Below, in pieces: positions 51,886 to 60,692 of a stretch of DNA of 64,000 nucleotides. This DNA comes from Reinekea marina (GTDB taxonomy: Bacteria > Pseudomonadota > Gammaproteobacteria > Pseudomonadales > Natronospirillaceae). The notes below the pieces were generated by a model, which was not told where the DNA came from, did not search any database, and was given only the letters and a program-made list of their open reading frames with translations. Within the stretch, counting starts at the first letter, position 1, and each line of letters begins with the position of its first letter. The DNA lies in NCBI RefSeq assembly GCF_030409715.1, contig NZ_JAUFQI010000001.1, positions 1,047,001 through 1,111,000 of the forward strand, in the 5' to 3' direction. A program made the position numbers and the translations under genes.

Positions 51886-53040
51886 TTGAGTGAGCAGCTT
51901 TTTCTCTTGGCATTCGTAGGAACCGTTTTTTTGCTGAATGTTTCCGCAGCTAGTTTCTTTACCTATCTGGCTAGGCAAGTCGACACCAGTAATTTATTTG
52001 GCATTAAATACTTTATTTTTTACTTTGTTGTGATTTCTTGCAGTTACATCGCTGGTGCTCTCTTACCCATCGTCGACCCTGTAATTGGTAATGTTGTTGG
52101 CAACGTTCTCGTTATTGTCGCTTACTTTATTTTACTGGCGGGGCTAATAAGCCGACAAGGGCAATTAGGTAATAGACGCACTTGGGCTTTAATGTCGATT
52201 TTTATATCGACGTATATCGCCATAGAAGTTGCCTCTCATGCTATCGATATCGGCCCTAGCAATTCTGTTGTTTCTAGAACCAGTACTCTATTGATGATTA
52301 TGGGGGTGGTGCTATGGGGGTACCGCTTCGTCGTCATTGATAAATCGAATGTTTTATTTGGTGAGAAAATCTTAAAGTTATCATTGATAATACATTTCTT
52401 CGCAGGATTACTTACACTAACGCTGGCTTATGTCGTTGTAGACCCCCTACTTTATTTGATCGTTATCATGATTATTCTTTGTTTCAATACCATACTAATG
52501 ACCGGCTCGTTAATGTCATTGATACTGTCGGATGAAATTCAAAAGAACTATGCGTTATCGACTAGGGATAGTTTGACTAATCTTTATAATCGTGGATATT
52601 TTTTTGAACGACTAGAGACGTTAATTGAACATCAAAATCGTCACGATCGAACATTGTCTATTGTCATTATGGATTTAGATAACTTTAAAACTATTAATGA
52701 TCGTTTTGGGCATGTATTTGGCGATGCAATGTTAACATCATTTTCAAAGGTTTTATCCGGCAACTCTAGAGATTCCGATATTATTGCTAGATTTGGGGGA
52801 GAAGAATTTGTGGCCGCATTGCCAGATACTGACTATGACGCGGCTTTAATATGGGCTCAACGTATTCTCAATCAGACCAATGAAATTCAAGTCAGCAATA
52901 ATGAATACTTGGGTGTCAGTATTGGAATATCAACTTTAAAAACAGGTGATGTTGCACAAAATAGAGCGGAAAAACTATTAGACGAGGCAGATAAAAATCT
53001 TTATAAGGCTAAAGACGCAGGGCGAAATCGTATTCTGTAG
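51886..53040 (+). CDS. Membrane diguanylate cyclase
   Basis: A 384-residue protein with about seven predicted membrane segments (about 5-215) and a C-terminal GGDEF domain (about 222-384). The active site reads ARFGGEEF with the helper DSLTNLYNRGYF and DLDNFKTINDRFGH, so c-di-GMP synthesis is expected. The start is TTG at 51886 with GGAG at 51873-51876; no ATG gives the first membrane helix. The sensed signal is unknown. Confidence 0.88.
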   Translation: MSEQLFLLAFVGTVFLLNVSAASFFTYLARQVDTSNLFGIKYFIFYFVVISCSYIAGALLPIVDPVIGNVVGNVLVIVAYFILLAGLISRQGQLGNRRTWALMSIFISTYIAIEVASHAIDIGPSNSVVSRTSTLLMIMGVVLWGYRFVVIDKSNVLFGEKILKLSLIIHFFAGLLTLTLAYVVVDPLLYLIVIMIILCFNTILMTGSLMSLILSDEIQKNYALSTRDSLTNLYNRGYFFERLETLIEHQNRHDRTLSIVIMDLDNFKTINDRFGHVFGDAMLTSFSKVLSGNSRDSDIIARFGGEEFVAALPDTDYDAALIWAQRILNQTNEIQVSNNEYLGVSIGISTLKTGDVAQNRAEKLLDEADKNLYKAKDAGRNRIL

Positions 53041-53059
53041 ATTACGCTTCTTATCCTAT

Positions 53060-53698
53060 TTAAAAACACCTTACAGCAACCGTCTGTGCAAATAACTTTC
53101 CTAGCCCCGTGGTTTCAGTTTGTGTTTTGTCTAAAGATTCTGCGTATAACCGTAGTTGTTCATCGGGTTCGGCTTCTATTATTTCTGGCTCACATTCAAG
53201 CGTGCTTTCATTGTATAGGCGAACCTGTTTGGCGGTGTCGTGGCGCATAGATACGTAGTAGGTTGGGTCGTACACTTGCCATTTTAATTCGGCTGATTGC
53301 ATCGCTGTTTTAGGCAAGTCGAAGTGCATTTCTAGTATCAATAATGCTTCCTGCTCGAAACTGGCTGATGATAAGTGGTATTTACTTGGGCGGTTTATGG
53401 GTATGTTTTCATTATTGATGCTTAGGTGAGAATAATAGTTGAATGACTCTAAATTATTGATGATGCCGTCTGCGTGTATGGCTAGCCCAATGTCTAAGTT
53501 GCCGTGTGTCTTTTTTAAATCATCGATGGTGAGTGTTGAGTAGTATGGGTCAAAAATCCAGCGTTGCTTAAGCTGCTTGATGTCTCCGTTGTTATCGATG
53601 ACAAAGTCGGTTGTTAATTGTAACCAAGAATGCGGGTGAGCTTGTACGGGCTGACAAAAAGTGAGCAGTATGACGCTTAGAGTAATTAGTTTTTTCAT
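53060..53698 (-). CDS. DUF1007 family exported protein
   Basis: A 212-residue exported protein with signal peptide (about 1-20); the mature protein begins HPHSWLQL, the usual AHPHxW opening of DUF1007. Members are commonly encoded beside NicO-type permeases, as here, and the N-terminal His residues suggest metal binding. It lies 45 bases after the NicO gene and probably shares the znuA transcript. Exact role unknown. Confidence 0.82.
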   Translation of the reverse strand: MKKLITLSVILLTFCQPVQAHPHSWLQLTTDFVIDNNGDIKQLKQRWIFDPYYSTLTIDDLKKTHGNLDIGLAIHADGIINNLESFNYYSHLSINNENIPINRPSKYHLSSASFEQEALLILEMHFDLPKTAMQSAELKWQVYDPTYYVSMRHDTAKQVRLYNESTLECEPEIIEAEPDEQLRLYAESLDKTQTETTGLGKLFAQTVAVRCF

Positions 53699-53743
53699 TC
53701 GCCTATTAGTACCATTTTGTTTTTGCCGTTGGCTAAGTATAGA

Positions 53744-54694
53744 TTAGAATAAAGGGTGCTGGGTAGCCGGCAACATAGAGGCTTGCAGTAAGCTCCAGCC
53801 TAAAAATATAAGTACGGTGCCGCCCAAGGTAGAAATTGCGATAGACGCTAATGGAGCGTGATGACTACTTTCATTTTTGGACACTAGCGAGCTTATTCTA
53901 TCTCGGAAGTAAATGGTTAAAAACCCAAGTAAGGCCACTGTTAACCCAGTACCAAGCCCCATCAATAACGTTGCAGCAATGCCAACCCAATAAATACCAA
54001 TAATTTTTGCATAAATTAAAACCATCACTGCGCCCGTGCAAGGCCTTGCACCCATAGAAGCAATAATGCCTAGGGTTTGCCATGTTGAAACTTTATTTTG
54101 CGGAACAAATGTATGGTTACAGCACTGGTCACTATGGCTGTGCTCATGCTGGTGGTTGCTGCCCTCGGTTGGGTGGTGGTTAAGTGCCTGCTTATCAGAA
54201 GAAAGCTGGCTTCTTAGTCTTAGTAAAGAGTGAATGGCAAAATAGAATCCAAATAACATGACCAAAACATAGCTACTTTGTTCGGTACGCATGTTGACTA
54301 GGTTAGCTTGGCTAAAGGTTTTGTCGAGTAATACAGAAACGACCGTAACTATTGCAATGGCAACCGCGGCTTGAAAAATTGCCGCCAAAAAGGAAATCAA
54401 AACGCCTTGTTTTAACGTTTCTTTTTGAGTCGACAAGTACGTTACTAAAACGGCTTTGCCGTGACCAGGGCCCGCCGCATGAAAAACGCCATAAAGGAGC
54501 GAAATACCAATTAAAATGAAACCGTTTGAAGCAGGGTGCTCATTGAATTGACCAATATGCTTAGATAACAGTTTATGAAATATCGTTTGTAAATCGGTAA
54601 TCAGTAAAATGGTGTCCGACCAAAACCACCCTAAGGCAATTATAAATATAAGCATTGCAGCAACAAAAGTAAGTGCCAGTAGTTTAGGTTTCAT
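53744..54694 (-). CDS. NicO/RcnA-type metal permease
   Basis: A 316-residue membrane protein with about seven predicted segments. It carries the NicO motifs FHAAGPGHGKAVLVTYL (about 72-88) and GARPCTGAVMVL, and a His-rich cytoplasmic loop between them (HHPTEGSNHQHEHSHSDQ). The family moves nickel or cobalt, in or out, but the neighbours (ZnuA, Zur, CobW) point to zinc. Starts 85 bases after znuA and likely follows it in one transcript. Confidence 0.85.
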   Translation of the reverse strand: MKPKLLALTFVAAMLIFIIALGWFWSDTILLITDLQTIFHKLLSKHIGQFNEHPASNGFILIGISLLYGVFHAAGPGHGKAVLVTYLSTQKETLKQGVLISFLAAIFQAAVAIAIVTVVSVLLDKTFSQANLVNMRTEQSSYVLVMLFGFYFAIHSLLRLRSQLSSDKQALNHHPTEGSNHQHEHSHSDQCCNHTFVPQNKVSTWQTLGIIASMGARPCTGAVMVLIYAKIIGIYWVGIAATLLMGLGTGLTVALLGFLTIYFRDRISSLVSKNESSHHAPLASIAISTLGGTVLIFLGWSLLQASMLPATQHPLF

Positions 54695-54779
54695 AAAGTG
54701 TGTTCCGAACGTTTTCGTCTGTTGGGTTGCGCTGGGTCTATCATAGTAGATAGACCCTAGTGAGCAGTACGGTGTTTGC

Positions 54780-55754
54780 TTAAGGCTTACATTGTTGAAG
54801 GCTGGTCATTAAGTTGTTAATCAGCTCAGCGTACTGGTTTTTGCCGGGTTTTAGATTTGCGCCAAGAGGGTCCATGACACCCATAGTAACAACGTCTGTT
54901 CCATTAAATACCGATTTAACTAAGTTGGCATTAAATTGTGGCTCGGTAAAAATACAGCTGACGCCTAGCTTAGCCACAGTATCTCTAATTTCAGAAACCC
55001 TTGCAGGGCTAGGGTCAGATGCATCTGATATAGAAATTGCTCCGGCGGCGCTGACATCAAAGCGTTTCTCAAAGTATTGGTACGCATCGTGGAAAACAAT
55101 GAAATTGCTTAAATCAGATTCACCCACAATGGCTTGGTTGCGGGTTATTAAGTTTTGTAGGTTTACGACCGTTTTGTCTGCGTTTGCTTGGTAAGTGCTG
55201 GCATTTACAGGGTCTATAGTCGCTAAGGTTAAGGCAATTTCTCTTACCCAGACTTGGGCGTTTACTGGGTCTAACCAAGCGTGTGGGTCGTTGCCTTCAT
55301 GATGGTGTTCTTTGTGGTCATCATGGTGCTCATGCTCATCATCGTGATGCTCTTCATGCTCGTGTTCTTCATGGTCATCATGAGCGTGCGCTTCAAACGT
55401 TGCGCCTTCACGAAAGGCGTGCAACGTTGTGCCTTCAACTTCAAGCAAAGACACCTTAACCGCTGAAGGAGTTAAGGTATCGAGTGATTTTTCTAACCAG
55501 GGCGTTAAGTCTTCACCTATCCAAAAAACAGCATCAGCTTTTGATAACGCGCGAGCCTCCGAAGGTCGCATTGTGTATTCATGCGGGGTGTATTCTGGTT
55601 TTACCAGTAAAGTCGGCTTGGCAACACCTTCCATAACCTGTGTAACCAGGGAGTGAACAGGTGCAATATCGGTCACTACGTTGGGCGTTACGGCGAATGT
55701 GGCCGTTGAAATTGTGAATCCGATGGTTGATAAAACAAGTTTCTTTAACAGCAT
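54780..55754 (-). CDS. znuA: Zinc ABC transporter substrate-binding protein
   Basis: A 324-residue periplasmic protein with a signal peptide (about 1-22), metal-ligand His residues including PEYTPHEYTMRPSEARAL and the NDPHAWLDP, FHDAYQYFE and EPQF segments, and a long His/Asp/Glu-rich loop (about 122-158) typical of ZnuA. Divergent from znuC, with a Zur-box-like palindrome in between, so zinc-repressed expression is likely. Confidence 0.95.
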   Translation of the reverse strand: MLLKKLVLSTIGFTISTATFAVTPNVVTDIAPVHSLVTQVMEGVAKPTLLVKPEYTPHEYTMRPSEARALSKADAVFWIGEDLTPWLEKSLDTLTPSAVKVSLLEVEGTTLHAFREGATFEAHAHDDHEEHEHEEHHDDEHEHHDDHKEHHHEGNDPHAWLDPVNAQVWVREIALTLATIDPVNASTYQANADKTVVNLQNLITRNQAIVGESDLSNFIVFHDAYQYFEKRFDVSAAGAISISDASDPSPARVSEIRDTVAKLGVSCIFTEPQFNANLVKSVFNGTDVVTMGVMDPLGANLKPGKNQYAELINNLMTSLQQCKP

Positions 55755-55812
55755 ATTGTGTCCTTTTGATGTGCAGTGGTTTTTGCTCCAGTGATAGGTT
55801 GTGCATGCTAAA

Positions 55813-55832
55813 TGATATGTTGTATCATATCA
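55813..55832. promoter_or_regulatory. Zur-box-like palindrome between znuA and znuC
   Basis: TGATATG and CATATCA arms around TTGTAT, in the 156-base gap between the divergent zinc-transport genes. It resembles the GTTATA-type Zur operator with two differences. The zur gene itself lies two genes downstream. Confidence 0.7.
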
Positions 55833-55910
55833 ATACTTCAGGAAGGTTCATATTGTGTTCTATGAACAAGCTCATAAAAATAGGTAGAGAGTTATAGCTG
55901 GGAGATTAAC

Positions 55911-56651
55911 TTGCTGATAGTCGCCAAAGACGTAAGCGCTCATATCATGGGCAGAAAAGTGATATCAAACATCACCTTTGCAATAGAGCCGGGTGAAATC
56001 GTGACCATTGTTGGGCCTAACGGCTCAGGTAAAACATCGCTTTTAAAAGCCTTGATTGGCGCAATAGATATTTCTGCGGGGCAAATTGAGCGCCACCCAA
56101 ATTTACGCTTAGGTTATGTCCCGCAGCGGTTGCATGTAGAAGCTATGCTGCCGATGACCGTAAACCGCTTTTTAAACTTACCCGTCAAAAAAAACGATAG
56201 TGACATAACCTCCGCCTTAATTAACGCGGGCGTACCCGGTATAAAGCATCAACAAATAATTGGCTTATCGGGCGGTCAGTTTCAGCGCATTTTATTGGCA
56301 AGAGCCATGTTAGATCGACCTAATTTATTGTTATTAGATGAAGCAACACAGGGATTAGATCAGGGCGGTATTGGTGCTTTTTATCGGCACATTGATCGTA
56401 TTCGTCAAGAGACTAACTGTGCCGTTTTAATGGTCAGTCACGATCTTAATATTGTTATGCGCCAAACGGATCGGGTTATTTGTTTAAATAAACACATTTG
56501 CTGCCAGGGCAAGCCCGATCATGTCAGCGCATCTTCTGAATACATCGAGTTATTTGGCTCGGGTGAAGAGCATCTAGCGTTGTACCATCATCAACATCAT
56601 CAACATCGTCACATAGCGAAGCCACATAAAAGGGTCGAGCATGCTGGATGA
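55911..56651 (+). CDS. znuC: Zinc ABC transporter ATP-binding protein
   Basis: A 246-residue ATPase with Walker A GPNGSGKTSL, signature GLSGGQFQRILLARA, Walker B LLLLDEATQGLD and H-loop VSHD. A His-rich tail (HHQHHQHRHIAKPHK) is typical of ZnuC. The start is TTG at 55911 (LLIVAKDVSAHI), with GGGAG seven to ten bases before it. Overlaps znuB by eleven bases. Confidence 0.95.
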   Translation: MLIVAKDVSAHIMGRKVISNITFAIEPGEIVTIVGPNGSGKTSLLKALIGAIDISAGQIERHPNLRLGYVPQRLHVEAMLPMTVNRFLNLPVKKNDSDITSALINAGVPGIKHQQIIGLSGGQFQRILLARAMLDRPNLLLLDEATQGLDQGGIGAFYRHIDRIRQETNCAVLMVSHDLNIVMRQTDRVICLNKHICCQGKPDHVSASSEYIELFGSGEEHLALYHHQHHQHRHIAKPHKRVEHAG

Positions 56652-57462
56652 TTTTATGTTTCGTGCTGCTCTGGCGGGCTTAGGTGTGAACATGACGGCT
56701 GCGCCTTTAGGTTGTTTTGTGGTTTGGCGTCGAATGGCCTACTTTGGTGATGCAACGGCACACGCAGCAATTTTAGGCGTTGCGCTGTCGTTAGTTTTAT
56801 CATTACCTATGTTGCCCAGCGTGTTGTTTGCGGCATCGATCATGGCATTGCTGTCGCTAAAATTAGCCAACCGTGGTTATGCAATGGATACCCTATTGGG
56901 TGTGTTGGCCCATTCTGCATTAGCAGTGGGTTTAGTTTCTGTTTCTTTCGTTTCGGGTGTTCGAATAGACCTTATGGCCTATTTGTTCGGCGATATATTA
57001 GCCGTCAGCAAAGTTGATTTGATCACCATTTGGGTCGGTGCGGTGTTGGTTATTGGGTTAATGACACACCGCTGGTCTAATTTGTTGTTGGTCACTTTAA
57101 GCCCAGAATTAGCAATTGCCAGTGGCGTGTCTCCCAAGCGCGAACAATTAATTCTCACCTTATCTTTGGCCATAGTGGTGGCCGTTGCCATTAAGATAGT
57201 GGGCGTTCTGCTTATTGTTGCCATGCTTATTATTCCGGCGGCCGCTGCAAGGGCCTTAAGCCGAACTCCTGAAGTAATGGCCATTGCAGCCGCAATAATT
57301 GGGGCAATGTCTAGCTTGCTTGGGCTGTGGGCATCTTATTTGTTCGACACACCAACGGGTCCAACCATGGTCTCTATTGCTACGTGCTTATTCTTAATAA
57401 TTGCCGCAGGACGCAGGGGTTACATGCGGTTAGTTGGCGAGCGACCTATGGCTGGTTATTAG
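56641..57462 (+). CDS. znuB: Zinc ABC transporter permease
   Basis: A 273-residue ABC-3 family permease with about eight predicted membrane segments. The coupling motif region GDATAHAAILG and the C-terminal TPTGPTMVSIATCLF match ZnuB. It starts inside the end of znuC. Confidence 0.95.
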   Translation: MLDDFMFRAALAGLGVNMTAAPLGCFVVWRRMAYFGDATAHAAILGVALSLVLSLPMLPSVLFAASIMALLSLKLANRGYAMDTLLGVLAHSALAVGLVSVSFVSGVRIDLMAYLFGDILAVSKVDLITIWVGAVLVIGLMTHRWSNLLLVTLSPELAIASGVSPKREQLILTLSLAIVVAVAIKIVGVLLIVAMLIIPAAAARALSRTPEVMAIAAAIIGAMSSLLGLWASYLFDTPTGPTMVSIATCLFLIIAAGRRGYMRLVGERPMAGY

Positions 57463-57528
57463 TCGGTTATGCTGGGCTTTAAAGATTGGCGACGCTGGAT
57501 TGGCATAGCAGCTAATGCTATTGTGCAG

Positions 57529-57550
57529 CGGTTACGTGCCGCGGTAACCG
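57529..57550 (+). other. Inverted repeat between znuB and zur
   Basis: CGGTTAC and GTAACCG arms around an eight-base loop. No T-tract. It may be a weak hairpin or a regulator site before zur. Confidence 0.4.
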
Positions 57551-57594
57551 TATGTTTGCTGCGAGCCATGCTTTTGATTTTAGGCTGAGGAATA

Positions 57595-58083
57595 ATGTCC
57601 ATGCACCCACATAATTGCGGCCATGACCATGATGTAAATTCTAGTTTGGTGCTCGCCGAACAGCAATGTAAGGATAAGGGCGCGCGTTTAACGCCCAAGC
57701 GTAAGCAGGTGTTATCGGTATTGCTAAAATCAGATAAAGCGTTATCGGCCTATGATATTATAGATCGCTATAAAGACGATTTTGGCGAAGCACCTCCTGC
57801 CATGTCTATTTACAGAATTTTAGAATTTTTAGAGAGTGAACATTTGGTGCATAAGTTGCAGTTGGCTAATAAATTTGTGTCTTGCTCTCACATTACCTGC
57901 TGCGAATCTCACGAAGATTCTATCTTTTTTATCTGCTCAACATGCAACAAAGTAGAAGAAGCTGTGATTAAACCGGCAACGTTTGAAGAACTTAAAAATA
58001 GCGGTTCGGCTGCAGGGTTTAAATTAGATTCGCCACAATTGGAAATAAATTGCATTTGTACGCAGTGCAGCCTTTCGGCGTAA
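57595..58083 (+). CDS. zur: Zinc uptake regulator, Fur family
   Basis: A 162-residue Fur-type repressor. It has a His-rich start (MHPHNCGHDHD), a winged-helix domain (about 25-95, LTPKRKQVLSVLLKS), and a dimer/metal domain with cysteine pairs CSTC and CICTQC plus HITCCESHED. The genomic setting after znuCB fits Zur rather than Fur. GAGG precedes the ATG. Co-transcription with the GTPase gene 35 bases downstream is likely. Confidence 0.92.
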   Translation: MSMHPHNCGHDHDVNSSLVLAEQQCKDKGARLTPKRKQVLSVLLKSDKALSAYDIIDRYKDDFGEAPPAMSIYRILEFLESEHLVHKLQLANKFVSCSHITCCESHEDSIFFICSTCNKVEEAVIKPATFEELKNSGSAAGFKLDSPQLEINCICTQCSLSA

Positions 58084-58118
58084 ACCGTGATTAATATTTA
58101 AATATCAGTTGTGGACTA

Positions 58119-59129
58119 ATGAAGATGACAAAAGCTATCGAGCCGCTGCAAGCTATTCCTACAAACATAATTACAGGTTTTTTAGGGGTAGGAAAAACGT
58201 CTGCCATATTACATTTGTTGAAAAATAAGCCAGAGCAAGAGCGTTGGGCCGTCTTAGTGAATGAGTTTGGTGAAATAGGCGTCGATGGTGCATTATTTGG
58301 TGCTAAACATTCGGAACAGACGGGCGTGTACATATCTGAAGTTCCGGGTGGGTGTATGTGTTGCGCCGCTGGTTTGCCTATGAAAATAGCCTTGAACGAA
58401 TTAATCCGGCGTTCAAAACCCGATCGACTGTTAATTGAGCCGACAGGCTTGGGGCACCCTAAAGAAGTATTAAAGGCATTGTCAGAAAGCCATTACCAAA
58501 GCGTGTTAGATATTCAAAAAACAATCACCTTAGTTGATGCCCGAAATTTAGCGGAGCCTCGCTATACCGAACATGAAACGTTTAACCAGCAATTAGTTAT
58601 TGCCGATATCGTAGTGGGCAACAAAGCAGACTTGTATGGTGAGTCTGATCGACATAATTTGGAAAGCTACGTTGCGCAGCTGTCCAAAGCACAGGTAGAT
58701 ATTGTGCTAACCGAATATGGCGCCGTAGATTATAACTTGCTTGAAGGAAAAACAGGTTATGATTTATCCCGCTTACATCATCACCATCATCATGAACCCA
58801 GTAGCCGCCCCTTGGCGGGCGAGCAAGAACTCCCTAGCAGCGGTGTGATTAAAGCCGTTAACGAAGGGGAGGGCTTTATCAGTGTTGGTTGGCGGATCGT
58901 TCCAAGTAAAATTTTCTCATACGAAAAAGTACGCCAGTTTGTCGAACAAACAAACTCAGAGCGCCTAAAAGCGGTGTTTATCACCGAAAAAGGCATTTAC
59001 AGTTACAATAAAACTCGCGAAGGCATTCAAGAGTGGGTGTTAGATGAATACCCCGAAAGCCGAATAGAAATAATTTCCCAGAAAGAGTCCCGCCATTGGA
59101 GCAGTGATTTATTTAACTGCCTTGCATAG
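58119..59129 (+). CDS. CobW-family GTPase, putative zinc chaperone
   Basis: A 336-residue G3E GTPase with Walker A GFLGVGKTSA, metal-site CxCC in GGCMCCAA, NKADL base-recognition motif, a run of six His (HHHHHHEP, about 226-233), and a CobW C-terminal domain. Members in Zur regulons (ZigA, ZNG1-like) deliver zinc to enzymes under scarcity; the zur neighbour supports that role here. The start is ATG at 58119, or ATG at 58125. Confidence 0.92.
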   Translation: MKMTKAIEPLQAIPTNIITGFLGVGKTSAILHLLKNKPEQERWAVLVNEFGEIGVDGALFGAKHSEQTGVYISEVPGGCMCCAAGLPMKIALNELIRRSKPDRLLIEPTGLGHPKEVLKALSESHYQSVLDIQKTITLVDARNLAEPRYTEHETFNQQLVIADIVVGNKADLYGESDRHNLESYVAQLSKAQVDIVLTEYGAVDYNLLEGKTGYDLSRLHHHHHHEPSSRPLAGEQELPSSGVIKAVNEGEGFISVGWRIVPSKIFSYEKVRQFVEQTNSERLKAVFITEKGIYSYNKTREGIQEWVLDEYPESRIEIISQKESRHWSSDLFNCLA

Positions 59130-59226
59130 CTGAGCGCATTTTTACCCTAGAGGCCTTAAATTAATCTAACACCTCTGCAGCCATTTCCTCTGTGAGTGAC
59201 TAAATACAATCTTGAAGGTAAAGTCT

Positions 59227-59266
59227 ACTTGACATAAAGATATTTGGGTATTACTTTAAGTCAAGT
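59227..59266. promoter_or_regulatory. Candidate operator for the membrane protein/XRE pair
   Basis: ACTTGAC and GTCAAGT form perfect seven-base arms about 30 bases apart upstream of the pair, and a TTACTTTAA word repeats nearby. A TTGACA in the left arm could be the -35 box. The XRE protein is the obvious candidate regulator. Confidence 0.4.
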
Positions 59267-59292
59267 GAGCTTTACTTTAATGGGGGATGGAA

Positions 59293-59706
59293 ATGACAAA
59301 CACAGTGGAAAAAAGTTTTGAAGCAAAGGTTAAACGCACGACCAAAATACTGGCGATTGCCACGTTGGGTTGGGTGTTAACGACGGCATTAGTCACATTT
59401 GGACCTGAATTTTTATGGCAACCAACGTGGATAACCTTTTTTGCGATTTGCATAAACAGCCTTGCCGGGGTAGGGATGATCATTGCAAATATTAAGCATA
59501 TTAGCTCGCTAGACGAGTTACAAAGACGTATTCAAATGATCGCGATGGGTATCTCCTTGGGTGTTGCGGTTGTATTTGGATTAAGTTTATCGATGATGGA
59601 AACGTCAGGCGCTTGGGATATCGAATTCGAAATTTCTCATCTTGTTGTTCTGATAAGCTTTACTTATATGGGTACCTTGATCACGTTGAATAAGAGGTAC
59701 GAATGA
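59293..59706 (+). CDS. Four-helix membrane protein paired with an XRE regulator
   Basis: A 137-residue protein with four predicted membrane segments (about 20-36, 45-65, 82-100 and 113-130) and a cytoplasmic DELQRRIQ segment between the second and third, a pattern seen in small membrane proteins that neighbour XRE regulators. The ATG at 59293 fits the GGGG upstream better than the ATG at 59287. Overlaps the regulator by four bases. Function unknown. Confidence 0.75.
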   Translation: MTNTVEKSFEAKVKRTTKILAIATLGWVLTTALVTFGPEFLWQPTWITFFAICINSLAGVGMIIANIKHISSLDELQRRIQMIAMGISLGVAVVFGLSLSMMETSGAWDIEFEISHLVVLISFTYMGTLITLNKRYE

Positions 59707-59894
59707 AAAATAAACTCAAAGTGTTGCGTGCCGAACGAGACTGGACACAAGCCGATTTAGCTGAAAAACTGGAGGTATCACGGCAAACGATCAACGCCAT
59801 CGAAAAAGATAAGTTTGATCCGAGTTTGCCACTGGCCTTTAAAGCGGCTCGATTGTTTAAATTAACGATCGAAGAGATTTTTGAAGACCAGTAA
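59703..59894 (+). CDS. Small XRE-family transcription regulator
   Basis: A 63-residue helix-turn-helix protein consisting almost only of the DNA-binding domain (DWTQADLAEKLEVSRQTINA), in the YgzD-like group of short Cro/CI proteins. Coupled by overlap to the membrane protein before it, which suggests a regulator/membrane-partner pair rather than a phage repressor. Confidence 0.9.
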   Translation: MKNKLKVLRAERDWTQADLAEKLEVSRQTINAIEKDKFDPSLPLAFKAARLFKLTIEEIFEDQ

Positions 59895-59947
59895 TTGGTG
59901 AAAAAATAAAAGGGTTTATTCATTCGAATAACTAAGTGGAGTTTAAA

Positions 59948-60292
59948 ATGAAAACTCAATACCTTGAAATAGTTACCAACGATGTAGAGGCGGTTTGTAC
60001 CGCTTATGCGGCCACCCACAATGTGCAGTTTACCGAAAAAGACCCAATGCTCGGAGATGCTAGAACCGCAACTTTGGCTGATGGCAGCTTAGTGGGGGTT
60101 AGAGCCCCTATGCGAGAAACAGAAGCCCCAGTGGTGCGCCCATACTGGTTGGTCAATAACATTGAAGAAGCCGTTGCAGCCGTTGAAAAAAGTGGTGGCA
60201 AAATAGCCATGCCACCAACTGAAATACCAGGAAAGGGCACGTTCGCTATCTACTTACAGGGCGGGAATGATCATGGTTTATGGCAGCTATAG
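59948..60292 (+). CDS. VOC (glyoxalase-like) superfamily protein
   Basis: A 114-residue protein of one vicinal-oxygen-chelate domain with paired beta-alpha-beta modules (LEIVTND at the start, WLVNNIEEAVAAVEKSGG, ending HGLWQL). The ATG at 59948 has GGAG six bases upstream and is preferred to the in-frame GTG at 59936. Substrate unknown. Some members bind antibiotics or act on aldehyde adducts, but nothing here points to either. Confidence 0.8.
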   Translation: MKTQYLEIVTNDVEAVCTAYAATHNVQFTEKDPMLGDARTATLADGSLVGVRAPMRETEAPVVRPYWLVNNIEEAVAAVEKSGGKIAMPPTEIPGKGTFAIYLQGGNDHGLWQL

Positions 60293-60317
60293 CAGCCTTT
60301 TTTTTTGAGGTGAACCT

Positions 60318-60692
60318 ATTATTAAATCAGTTTTATATTCAATAGCCGTCTTTTTAATTGTGGGCCCATTCGTGAGCGCTTTGATATTTGCAGTGCTTTC
60401 AGGTAATAACCCATTGGACACCCTACTGTTTGCCTACATGATTGGATTTATACCTGCATTGTTGGGGTGCGCTGTAAACTGGGCGCTGTATTTGGTACTA
60501 CGAAATAAGTATCCGTTACGGAATTTCGTAATAGGGTTGATAGGGGGCATAGTATTGTTTTTATTATTAGTTGTATGGAGTGGTGTTCCAAACGATGCGA
60601 CGTCAATTTTTGCTATATTGCTGATGTTTGCGGTGCCTTCAAGTGTGTGCTGCTTATTGTCACTGCCTCATTCAATAAATAATGCTAATTAA
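60318..60692 (+). CDS. Small four-helix membrane protein, likely non-standard ATT start
   Basis: A protein of about 124 residues with four predicted membrane segments. The GTG at 60360 has no ribosome site and would cut the first helix. Upstream, GAGGTGA at 60307-60313 is ideally placed for ATT at 60318, and the frame from there encodes IIKSVLYSIAVFLIVGPFV, a full first helix; a stop sits just before. An ATT start, as known for infC, is therefore likely. No family recognised. Confidence 0.6.
   Translation: MIKSVLYSIAVFLIVGPFVSALIFAVLSGNNPLDTLLFAYMIGFIPALLGCAVNWALYLVLRNKYPLRNFVIGLIGGIVLFLLLVVWSGVPNDATSIFAILLMFAVPSSVCCLLSLPHSINNAN

Noticed and set aside
55281..55466. Hydrophobic plus-strand frame opposite znuA, looking like a membrane peptide
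   Set aside because: It is the complement of the His/Asp/Glu repeat loop of ZnuA (CAT/GAT read as ATG/ATC), not a gene.
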